From an uncultured Prevotellaceae bacterium (GTDB lineage Bacteria > Bacteroidota > Bacteroidia > Bacteroidales > Bacteroidaceae), in assembly GCA_900315565.1 (NCBI GenBank), contig OMZS01000002.1:124001-188000 (forward strand): DNA of 64,000 nucleotides, given 5' to 3'. Positions 54,101 to 61,482 of this stretch are shown piece by piece; the first letter of the stretch is position 1, and each line of letters begins with the position of its first letter. Made by a program: the position numbers and the translations under genes. The notes beneath the pieces are model-generated. The model ran no database searches. It was not told the origin of the DNA and saw nothing but the letters and a program-made list of their open reading frames with translations.

Positions 54101-54517
54101 GCCCTTTTTGGCAAATTACAAACGATAGGGCAACTTGCCGTTTCCAGCCGAAGCTGTGGAGTTGCCGCGCACCTTGATTTCAACCTGGTCGGTGAACGAT
54201 TCCAGATGTTGCGGGCTGCCCGGTTCACTGTTATCTACAACCGTTATGGTGGCCGTGGAGTAGGGGGCAATTTCCTCATCGTCGGGGTTGCTTTTCCTTA
54301 TTTTATACAGAACACTCGCCAAAGATGACTCGTCTGTGATGGCCTCAATATCAATATAAATGGTGGGAACGTCGGTGATTTGTTCTTTGGCTGCAATTCT
54401 TCTTGCCAGTTCTGTATCCGAAAGCGGATATACATTGTCCGCTGCCCCTGCGCTGGCATAGGTGAGCAGTGCGACGGCAGTGAAGAAAAGGCTCCTCAGG
54501 TTTAAAAGATTAGTCAT
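51116..54517 (-). pseudogene. Tandem CotH-domain secreted protein with dockerin, broken by an in-frame TAA
   Basis: One continuous frame of 1,133 codons except for TAA at 54116-54118. The N-terminal part (133 residues, signal peptide LFFTAVALLTYASAGA) ends ...GKLPYRL; after the stop the frame reads FAKKGDDGISHKHDLLGYGY. The second domain has YRIRFAKD at the matching place, so the stop replaced a sense codon, probably AAA (Lys). Domain 1 keeps the CotH kinase metal motif WDKDLAFGN and GDLDGYF; domain 2 has WGNEMALGN and GNQAGLT, lacking those aspartates. The C-terminus is a two-repeat dockerin (GDVNGDGDITLADLM, ADLNNDGTITLADLM). Restart at the ATG at 54073 would give 985 residues without a signal peptide. 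Confidence 0.85.
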
Positions 54518-54580
54518 TTTGTTGTTTTGAATTATTATGGTTTTTACACGATTGCTTTCAGAGAAAGGAGTGATGTCTTG

Positions 54581-54670
54581 AACTTCTTGTTACTTCTTGT
54601 TACTTCTTGTAACTCCTTGTAACTCCTTGTAACTTCTTGTAACTTCTTGTAACTTCTTGTAACTCCTTGT
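54581..54670. repeat. Nine tandem AACTTCTTGT decamers in the CotH leader
   Basis: Nine contiguous 10-bp units (variants AACTTCTTGT, TACTTCTTGT, AACTCCTTGT) starting at 54581, 54591 and so on to 54661, between the minus-strand promoter box at 54704 and the CotH start at 54517. Confidence 0.9.
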
Positions 54671-54703
54671 TTACCTACCCGGTGAAAGTTGAGAAATACG
54701 TTG

Positions 54704-54711
54704 CAAAAGTA
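54704..54711 (-). promoter_or_regulatory. -7 box (TACTTTTG on minus strand) for the CotH gene
   Basis: Reverse-complement CAAAAGTA, 187 bases upstream of the gene start. Confidence 0.5.
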
Positions 54712-54775
54712 GGAAAATAAAACTTTCTGACAAAAGAAATTAGTGGTTTTTTTCGGCTGATGAGCGAAAAAAGGT

Positions 54776-54783
54776 TATCTTTG
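54776..54783 (+). promoter_or_regulatory. -7 box (TATCTTTG) for tex
   Basis: Exact match 24 bases before the ATG at 54808; it lies after the frame's earlier ATG at 54760, which therefore is not the start. Confidence 0.75.
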
Positions 54784-54807
54784 CACAAAGAATCATCTAC
54801 AGACAGA

Positions 54808-56994
54808 ATGAAAGACATATTTGCAACAATCATCGCCCAGCGGCTCAGTTTGCCCGAGCAGAGCGTGGGCAACACGCTGGCTCTGCTCGAGCTGGGGTGC
54901 ACCATTCCTTTCATTGCCCGTTACCGCAAAGAGCGCACGGGCGCACTGAACGAGGTGCAGATAGCGGCCATCAGTGAGCAGCACGAGCGGCTGAAAGAAA
55001 TAGGCAAGCGCAAAGAAACGGTTGTGAAAACCATCAGCGAACTGGGAAAGATGACCCCCGAACTGGAGCGGCGCATCAACGATTGCTGGGACGCTACCGA
55101 ACTGGAGGATATCTATTTGCCGTTCCGTCCGAAGCGCCGCACACGGGCACAGGTTGCCCGCGAGCAGGGACTGGAGCCGCTGGCCACACTGTTGTATCTT
55201 CAGCGCGAACAGCAACCCATGCAGGCGGCGCGCCGTTTTGTAAGCGGCGATGTCATCGACGCCGACATGGCCCTGCGAGGCGCACAGGATATTATTGCCG
55301 AAATGGTGAGCGAGGATGAGCGGTCGCGCAACACGCTGCGCTCAATGTTCCGCCGCGAGGCCGTCATCAGTTCGAAGGTGGTGAAGGCCAAGAAAGACAC
55401 CGACGAGGCCCAGAAGTTCAGCGACTATTTCGACTGGCAGGAACCGCTGCGGCGCTGCACGAGCCACCGGCTGCTGGCTATGCGCCGTGGCGAGGAAGAG
55501 GGCATTCTCAGGGTGAGCATCGGTGCCGATGACGAGGAGTGCCTGAGCCGTCTGCGCCGTCTGCATGTGCGCGGTGGCGGCATGTGTAGCCGTCTGGTGG
55601 GCGAGGCCGTTGACGACAGCTTCAAGCGGCTGTTGCGGCCAGCCATCGAGAACGAGTTTGCTGCTGCCAGCAAGGAGCGTGCCGACGATGAGGCCATCCA
55701 GGTGTTTGCCGAGAACCTGCGCCAGCTGTTGTTGTCGGCACCGCTGGGGCAGAAGCGCGTCATGGGCATCGATCCCGGTTTCCGCACGGGCTGCAAGGTG
55801 GTGTGTTTGGATGCGCAGGGCAACCTGCTGCACCACGAGGCCATTTTCCCGCATCCGCCCGTCAACCACTACATGCAGGCCAAGATGCATGTGCTGAGCA
55901 TGTTGCGCAAATACCGTATCGAGGCTATTGCCATCGGCAACGGTACTGCCAGCCGCGAAACCAACACCTTTGTGCAGGACACGGTGGGTGAGATGGAAGC
56001 CAATGGGGGCTCAGGAAAGAGTGGAGCCGATGGAACTGATTTGGCTCGGCCACAGGTGTTTACCGTGAGCGAGGACGGAGCCTCCATCTATTCGGCCTCG
56101 AAAGTGGCCCGCGAGGAGTTTCCCGACGAGGACGTTACGGTGCGCGGGGCAGTGAGCATAGGCCGACGACTGATGGACCCGCTGGCCGAACTGGTGAAGA
56201 TCGACCCGAAAAGCATCGGCGTGGGGCAGTACCAGCACGATGTTGATCAGGGCAAACTGAAACGCAGCCTCGACCAAACCGTGATGAGCTGCGTGAACAC
56301 CGTGGGTGTGAATCTGAATACGGCCAGCCAGCACCTGCTGATGTACGTCAGTGGGCTGGGTCCGGCATTGGCCAAAAACATAGTGGATTACCGCCGCGAG
56401 CACGGGGCATTTACCAGTCGCGCCCAGCTGAAGAAAGTGCCACGGCTGGGGCCTGCGGCCTACGAGCAGTGCGCTGGTTTCTTGCGCATACCTGGGGCCA
56501 AGAACCCGCTCGACAATAGTGCCGTGCATCCCGAAAGCTACAGAGTGGTAGAGCAGATGGCAGCCGACATGGGTTGCACCGTGGGCGCTCTGGTGGGCAA
56601 CAAGGAACGGCTGAAGGAAATAGATATAAAAAGGTACGCGCGAGAGGATGTGGGACTACTTACACTGGCCGACATCGTGAAGGAACTGGAGAAGCCCGGC
56701 CTGGATCCACGCGAACAGATAGAGGTGTTTGAGTTCGACCCCAACGTTCACAGCATTGAAGACCTCAGCGAGGGCATGGTGCTGCCTGGCATTGTGACCA
56801 ACATCACCAATTTCGGGGCCTTTGTCGATGTGGGCGTGCATCAGGATGGGCTGGTTCATATCTCGCAACTGGCCGACCGCTACGTGAGCGACCCCAACCA
56901 GGTGGTGAAACTGCACCAGCATGTGCTCGTAAGGGTGAAAGAGGTGGATTTGCGACGCAAACGCATCAGCCTCACCATGAGGGGAGTGAGTTAG
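54808..56994 (+). CDS. tex: Tex-family RNA-binding transcription accessory protein
   Basis: A 728-residue cytoplasmic nucleic-acid-binding protein. Domain order matches Tex: N-terminal helical region with GCTIPFIARYRKERTGALNE, a YqgF/RNase H-like domain (VMGIDPGFRTGCKVVCLDAQ, AIGNGTASRETNTFV), helix-hairpin-helix (YVSGLGPALAKNIVDYRREH) and a C-terminal S1 domain (VLPGIVTNITNFGAFVDVGV). Function is general: linked to RNA polymerase-ribosome contact and toxin gene expression in some bacteria. Start set at 54808 (MKDIFATIIAQRL). The last serine and the TAG stop are the end of the first GAGTTAG heptad. Confidence 0.95.
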   Translation: MKDIFATIIAQRLSLPEQSVGNTLALLELGCTIPFIARYRKERTGALNEVQIAAISEQHERLKEIGKRKETVVKTISELGKMTPELERRINDCWDATELEDIYLPFRPKRRTRAQVAREQGLEPLATLLYLQREQQPMQAARRFVSGDVIDADMALRGAQDIIAEMVSEDERSRNTLRSMFRREAVISSKVVKAKKDTDEAQKFSDYFDWQEPLRRCTSHRLLAMRRGEEEGILRVSIGADDEECLSRLRRLHVRGGGMCSRLVGEAVDDSFKRLLRPAIENEFAAASKERADDEAIQVFAENLRQLLLSAPLGQKRVMGIDPGFRTGCKVVCLDAQGNLLHHEAIFPHPPVNHYMQAKMHVLSMLRKYRIEAIAIGNGTASRETNTFVQDTVGEMEANGGSGKSGADGTDLARPQVFTVSEDGASIYSASKVAREEFPDEDVTVRGAVSIGRRLMDPLAELVKIDPKSIGVGQYQHDVDQGKLKRSLDQTVMSCVNTVGVNLNTASQHLLMYVSGLGPALAKNIVDYRREHGAFTSRAQLKKVPRLGPAAYEQCAGFLRIPGAKNPLDNSAVHPESYRVVEQMAADMGCTVGALVGNKERLKEIDIKRYAREDVGLLTLADIVKELEKPGLDPREQIEVFEFDPNVHSIEDLSEGMVLPGIVTNITNFGAFVDVGVHQDGLVHISQLADRYVSDPNQVVKLHQHVLVRVKEVDLRRKRISLTMRGVS

Positions 56995-57047
56995 GAGTTA
57001 GGAGTTAGGAGTTAGGAGTTAGGAGTTGTGAGTTAGGAGTTAGGAGA
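56988..57047 (+). repeat. GAGTTAG heptad tandem repeat after tex
   Basis: GAGTTAG x5, GAGTTGT, GAGTTAG x2 in exact 7-bp register; the first unit carries the tex stop codon. Confidence 0.9.
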
Positions 57048-57084
57048 AAAACGGGGGAAAGTGTTGGCTTATGTCAAAGAAATT

Positions 57085-57118
57085 GTTTACCTTTGCATTT
57101 TGAAATGTAAAGGTAAAC
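57085..57118 (+). promoter_or_regulatory. Palindrome covering the metA promoter box
   Basis: GTTTACCTTTGCATTT (57085-57100) and AAATGTAAAGGTAAAC (57103-57118) pair over 16 bp with one mismatch and a 2-base centre. The -7 box TACCTTTG (57088-57095) lies in the left arm. Could be an operator for a dimeric repressor or a leader hairpin. Confidence 0.7.
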
Positions 57119-57157
57119 AGTTTTTTATTACCAGTATAGAAAGGAAAAGGTAGAAAT

Positions 57158-58075
57158 ATGCCATTAAGATTACCCGATAGGCTGCCAGCCATCGATTTGC
57201 TGAAAAAAGAGAACATTTTCGTGATGGACACCTCGCGTGCCACCACGCAGGACATTCGCCCGCTGAAAATAGTGATTCTTAACCTCATGCCCCTTAAAAT
57301 CACCACCGAAACCGACTTGGTGAGGCTGCTGTCGAACACGCCTTTGCAGCTCGACATTTATTTCATGAAACTGAAAAGCCATACGCCGAAGAACACTCCC
57401 ATAGAGCACATGATGATGTTCTACAAGGACTTTGAGGAGTTGCGCAAGCACAAGTTCGACGGCATGATTATTACGGGTGCGCCTGTGGAGACCTACGAGT
57501 TTGAGGATGTCACATACTGGGAGGAAATGAAAGACATTTTCAGTTGGGCCAAAACCCACGTTACGAGTACGCTCTACATCTGCTGGGCTGCTCAGGCTGG
57601 CCTTTACTATCATTATGGCATTCCGAAATATCCACTGAAGAAGAAGAAGTTCGGCATCTTTGCGCAACATACGCTTGAGCCCATGCTGCCCATTTTCCGC
57701 GGCTTCGACGAGTTGTTTATGATGCCGCACAGCCGCCACACGGAGATTCATCGCGAGGACATTCTGGCCAATAAAGAACTGTCGCTCATTGCCGAATCGG
57801 AGGAGAGCGGCGTGAGCATTGTTATGGCCCGAGGAGGCAGAGAGTTTTTCATTACAGGACATTTGGAGTATGCGCCCAATACGCTCGACAAAGAGTACAA
57901 GCGCGACGTGGGTGTGCGCGATGACGTGGAGATGCCCATCAACTACTATAAAAACGACTGTCCGGAAAACGGTCCGCTTGTCACTTGGCGCGCTCATGCC
58001 AACCTTTTCTATAGCAACTGGATCAACTATTACGTTTATCAGGAGACTCCTTACAATATTGAGGAGATTGAATAG
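57158..58075 (+). CDS. metA: Homoserine O-acyltransferase MetA, predicted acetyl-CoA type
   Basis: First step of methionine synthesis: acylation of homoserine. 305 residues of the MetA family with nucleophile C142 in ICWAAQAG and the H235/E237 pair in TGHLEY. Residue 111 is Glu (TGAPVE); in characterised MetA proteins Glu here goes with acetyl-CoA use (Bacillus cereus) and Gly with succinyl-CoA (E. coli), so acetylhomoserine is the likely product. Start ATG at 57158, 63 bases after the promoter box; palindrome at 57085 may regulate it. The stop is next to a GAGTTAG heptad block. Confidence 0.94.
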   Translation: MPLRLPDRLPAIDLLKKENIFVMDTSRATTQDIRPLKIVILNLMPLKITTETDLVRLLSNTPLQLDIYFMKLKSHTPKNTPIEHMMMFYKDFEELRKHKFDGMIITGAPVETYEFEDVTYWEEMKDIFSWAKTHVTSTLYICWAAQAGLYYHYGIPKYPLKKKKFGIFAQHTLEPMLPIFRGFDELFMMPHSRHTEIHREDILANKELSLIAESEESGVSIVMARGGREFFITGHLEYAPNTLDKEYKRDVGVRDDVEMPINYYKNDCPENGPLVTWRAHANLFYSNWINYYVYQETPYNIEEIE

Positions 58076-58150
58076 AGTTAGGAGTTGTGAGTTAGGAGTT
58101 AGGAGTTGTGAGATAGGAGTTAGGAGTTGAGGTGCGAACTGAGAGTTAGA
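58075..58150 (+). repeat. GAGTTAG heptad tandem repeat after metA
   Basis: GAGTTAG, GAGTTGT, GAGTTAG, GAGTTAG, GAGTTGT, GAGATAG, GAGTTAG, GAGTTGA in register, filling the gap to the U32 gene, whose ATG is at 58153. Confidence 0.85.
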
Positions 58151-58152
58151 TT

Positions 58153-60210
58153 ATGCAGAAAATAGAATTGCTGGCTCCGGCCAAAAACTTGGAATGCGGC
58201 ATTGCGGCCATCGACCATGGCGCAGACGCTGTGTATATCGGGGCAGAGCGCTTCGGTGCCAGGGTGGCTGCGGGCAATTCTGTTGAAGATATTGCATCGC
58301 TTTGCCGCTATGCCCATGTGTATGGAGCCAAAGTGTATGTCACGGTGAACACTATTGTTTATGACGATGAGCTGGAGGAAACGCAGCTGCTGATAGAGCG
58401 TTTGAAGCATGCCGGGGTCGATGCGTTGCTTGTGCAGGACATGGGCATTGTGGAATGGTCGGCGGCCCATGACGAAAACCCCATCCCGCTTCATGCTTCC
58501 ACACAGACCGACAATCGTACCGCCGCAAAGGTGCGGTGGCTCAGAGACTTGGGGTTCCGAAGGGTGGTGCTGGCCCGTGAGTTGTCGGTCGAAGAAATCA
58601 GCGCCATCCACCAGGCCGTGCCCGATGTAGAGCTGGAGGTGTTTGTTCATGGTGCTTTGTGCGTGAGCTATTCGGGTGTGTGCTATGCTTCGCAATATTG
58701 CTTCGGGCGCAGTGCCAATCGAGGAGCCTGTGCGCAATTCTGCCGATTGAGATTCGACTTGCAGGATGCCGACGGGCAAGTGCTGGAGCGTGGGCGTTAT
58801 TTGTTGTCGCTGAAAGACATGTGCCAGATAGATGCGCTCGAACAGCTGATGGAGGCCGGTGCCGTTTCGTTTAAGATTGAAGGGCGGCTGAAAGATGTTT
58901 ACTATGTGAAAAACGTTGTTGCGGCCTACAGTCAGCGGCTGAACGATATAATCGGTCACCACCCCGAAAAGTACTGCCGCGCGTCGAAAGGCCGCTGTAC
59001 CTACACGTTTGTTCCCAATCTGAAGAAAACCTTCAACCGTGGCTTTACTCACTATTTTCTGAATGGACGACAGGCTAACATCGCCTCGTTTGATACGCCT
59101 AAAGCTTTGGGCGAGTATGTAGGAAAGGTAAAAGAGATTCGAGGCAATTCGTTCATCGTAGCCGGAACGGCCAGCTTTGCTAACGGCGACGGACTGTGTT
59201 TCTTCAGAGAGGAAAAAAGACCGGGGGAAAAGGAAAGAAGAAAGGAAAGCGAGAAAGCGGGAAAAAGAGAAAGCGAGCGATGGGGCATGAACGGAAAAGA
59301 ACTGGTGCTGGAAGGATTCCGTGTGAATAAAGTGGTGAACAACCGCTTGTTTCCACTGAATATGCCCCAACACCTTCGCCCGGGCATGCCTCTCTATCGT
59401 AACAACGACCAAGAGTTTGAGCGGTTGCTGAGCAAGCCCAGCAGCGAGCGAAAAATAGAGGTCAGCATGTCGCTCGATACCACTGCCGAAGGGTTTGTGC
59501 TGAGCATGACGGCCCTGGATGGTAGCCTGCTGGCAAGCGCATCGACAGACTTTGCGCACCAACAGGCCCAAAAGCCACAAACCGACAACATTCGTACCCA
59601 ACTCTCAAAACTTGGCGGCACACCTTTTGAGTGTAGCGAAGTGACAGTTTCGGATGAGGCAGCACAGCTTTTCATTCCGTCGAGTGTGCTGGCCAGCCTG
59701 CGACGGAGGGTTACGGAAGAGGCTGTGAAAGAAGGAGAAAAGGCAAGAAAGAGGGAAGAAGAAATGGAGAGAAGTAGGGGAGAGGAGTTGAAAACAAAGA
59801 GTGAAGAAAGGCCGGAGAGCGAGGAGCAGCAGAAAGCGAGTTGCCGGTTGGCTCCCCCCTTGCCCGACGAATATTTGCGCTACCCCTATTTGCTGAATGT
59901 GGCCAACCAGCAGGCGCGGTTGTTTTATGAGCGTTGCCACGTAACCGATGTCGAGCCGGCCTTCGAATTGCAGCATGGCGGACAGCAGGCGCACCAAGTT
60001 AAAGACTCTTTTGCCCGCAAAGATACTTCTGATGCGCTGCTGATGCAGTGCCGCCATTGCATACGCTTCTCGCTGGGCATTTGTCTCAAACGCGATGCCG
60101 TTGCCCGTCAGTGGCGTGAGCCTCTTTTTCTGGTGCTGCCCGACGGCAGGCGCTTCCGTCTTCAGTTCGATTGTAAACAATGCCAAATGAATGTCTATGC
60201 CAGTCAATAA
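58153..60210 (+). CDS. U32-family protein (RlhA/TrhP group) with cysteine-rich C-terminus
   Basis: 685 residues. The U32 core is clear: start ELLAPAKNLECGIAAIDHGA, and the signature EVFVHGALCVSYSGVCYAS with C170, C177, then GRSANRGACAQFCR with C193 and C197. Despite the name, the best-known members (RlhA, TrhP) hydroxylate 23S rRNA or tRNA, and length plus the C-terminal domain are like RlhA. The end has CRHC, a Cys six residues on (ICLKRD) and CKQC, suggesting a metal or Fe-S site. Two highly charged insertions (353-380, EEKRPGEKERRKESEK; 521-563, KEGEKARKREEEMERSRGEE) are coded by purine-only low-complexity DNA. Overlaps the next gene by 20 bases. Confidence 0.88.
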   Translation: MQKIELLAPAKNLECGIAAIDHGADAVYIGAERFGARVAAGNSVEDIASLCRYAHVYGAKVYVTVNTIVYDDELEETQLLIERLKHAGVDALLVQDMGIVEWSAAHDENPIPLHASTQTDNRTAAKVRWLRDLGFRRVVLARELSVEEISAIHQAVPDVELEVFVHGALCVSYSGVCYASQYCFGRSANRGACAQFCRLRFDLQDADGQVLERGRYLLSLKDMCQIDALEQLMEAGAVSFKIEGRLKDVYYVKNVVAAYSQRLNDIIGHHPEKYCRASKGRCTYTFVPNLKKTFNRGFTHYFLNGRQANIASFDTPKALGEYVGKVKEIRGNSFIVAGTASFANGDGLCFFREEKRPGEKERRKESEKAGKRESERWGMNGKELVLEGFRVNKVVNNRLFPLNMPQHLRPGMPLYRNNDQEFERLLSKPSSERKIEVSMSLDTTAEGFVLSMTALDGSLLASASTDFAHQQAQKPQTDNIRTQLSKLGGTPFECSEVTVSDEAAQLFIPSSVLASLRRRVTEEAVKEGEKARKREEEMERSRGEELKTKSEERPESEEQQKASCRLAPPLPDEYLRYPYLLNVANQQARLFYERCHVTDVEPAFELQHGGQQAHQVKDSFARKDTSDALLMQCRHCIRFSLGICLKRDAVARQWREPLFLVLPDGRRFRLQFDCKQCQMNVYASQ

Positions 60211-61234
60211 GTTCCGTCCGTTTATTCTTTGCCAGCCCGGTTTGCGGTTGTTGGTTCATGCTGTGCTGCTTGTTATAGGGCTGACTTCTTTGTGCAGTTG
60301 TTATCACAAGCATCAGCCCACCTCGCCCGATGCCATTGTCTATACCGAAGCGCAACTCGACTCCATTTCTTTTTCCACCACTCACCACTATTCGCAGAAC
60401 TATAATTTTATAGTAAAAGCCGACTCCATTGTTCTGCTGCGCCAGCAGCCGGAAGAAATGCTCAATCAGTTGCCCACCGATTCGCTGGTGTTACGCAAGA
60501 ACGACCAACTGGTGGTGGCCGACATTCGCATGATTCCTACCGACTCGATAGACTCGGTATGGGTGCAGCTGGCCCACGACCAGGAAACATTCGGATGGAT
60601 TCATGAGAGCGAATTGTTGCCGAAGGTTTATCCCGATGACCCCATTTCGCAATTCATTTCCATTTTCTCGGATGTGCATTTGCTCTTTTTCCTGATAGTC
60701 ATTGGGCTTATTGGCATTGTGTATATCTTGCGGCTCGTGTTGCGCAGCAATGCCAAAATAGTACATTTCAACGACATCGACTCGTTTTATCCCACGCTGC
60801 TCGTGCTGCTGGTTGCCTCGTCGGCAACGCTCTATGCCAGCATACAAACCTTTGCCCCCGACATGTGGCGCCACTTTTACTATCACCCAACGCTCAATCC
60901 CTTCATCACACCCACGCTGCTGTCGGTTTTTCTGGTGTCGGTGTGGGCCATTGTGATTGTGGCGCTGGCCGTGGTCGATGATGTGCGTCATCTGTTGCCT
61001 GTGGGCGAGATGGTTCTTTACCTCTGCGGTCTGGCGGCCATTTGTGCTGTTGACTACATGGTGTTCAGTGTCCTCTCGTTGTATTATGTTGGCTATGTGT
61101 TGCTGGTGGTTTATTTCTTTTTTGCCATTCGCACCTATCTTTCTCATTCGCGGTGCAATTATGTTTGCGGCCAATGCGGCGCCAAACTCCATGAAAAAGG
61201 CCGCTGCCCTCATTGCGGTGCCATCAACCAGTAG
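60191..61234 (+). CDS. Membrane protein with SH3-like domain and C-terminal zinc ribbon
   Basis: 347 residues. An N-terminal membrane or lipoprotein-like segment (LVHAVLLVIGLTSLCSC), an SH3-like extracytoplasmic region (IVKADSIVLLRQQPEEMLNQ, QETFGWIHESELL), about five membrane segments from residue 155 on, and a C-terminal zinc ribbon CGQCGAKLHEKGRCPHCG. Overlaps the U32 gene by 20 bases, so translation is probably coupled; a second ATG at 60197 is possible. The combination SH3 + membrane + zinc ribbon recurs in Bacteroidales, to my recollection, without a known function. Confidence 0.83.
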   Translation: MSMPVNKFRPFILCQPGLRLLVHAVLLVIGLTSLCSCYHKHQPTSPDAIVYTEAQLDSISFSTTHHYSQNYNFIVKADSIVLLRQQPEEMLNQLPTDSLVLRKNDQLVVADIRMIPTDSIDSVWVQLAHDQETFGWIHESELLPKVYPDDPISQFISIFSDVHLLFFLIVIGLIGIVYILRLVLRSNAKIVHFNDIDSFYPTLLVLLVASSATLYASIQTFAPDMWRHFYYHPTLNPFITPTLLSVFLVSVWAIVIVALAVVDDVRHLLPVGEMVLYLCGLAAICAVDYMVFSVLSLYYVGYVLLVVYFFFAIRTYLSHSRCNYVCGQCGAKLHEKGRCPHCGAINQ

Positions 61235-61310
61235 TATTTCTGGTTTTTTGCAGGGGCAGCTTTATGTTTGTACTTTAAGTTCTGGCTGGGCTCTAATGTT
61301 TTTTGTAGTT

Positions 61311-61348
61311 CAAGGAGTTCAAAGAGTTGCAACTCCTTGAACTCCTTG
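61311..61348. repeat. Inverted AACTCCTTG repeat
   Basis: 18-bp arms (CAAGGAGTTCAAAGAGTT and AACTCCTTGAACTCCTTG, one mismatch) separated by two bases, between the zinc-ribbon gene and the next; may act as terminator. Confidence 0.75.
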
Positions 61349-61482
61349 TTTACTTTACCTGCGAACGCTGAGTTTATATGAAAACACTATTTCTTAGGCA
61401 ATAAGTTACGCTTTGGATTTTACTTTTCGCCTCCGGATGCGTCTAATAAATAAGAAACTAAACGACAACTACACTGTACAGT

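Noticed and set aside
54116-54118. Alternative genetic code or selenocysteine-like recoding at the CotH stop
   Set aside because: The codon is TAA, other genes in the window use TAA as a normal stop (for example carB and ruvX), and no structured recoding signal is evident; a mutation is simpler.
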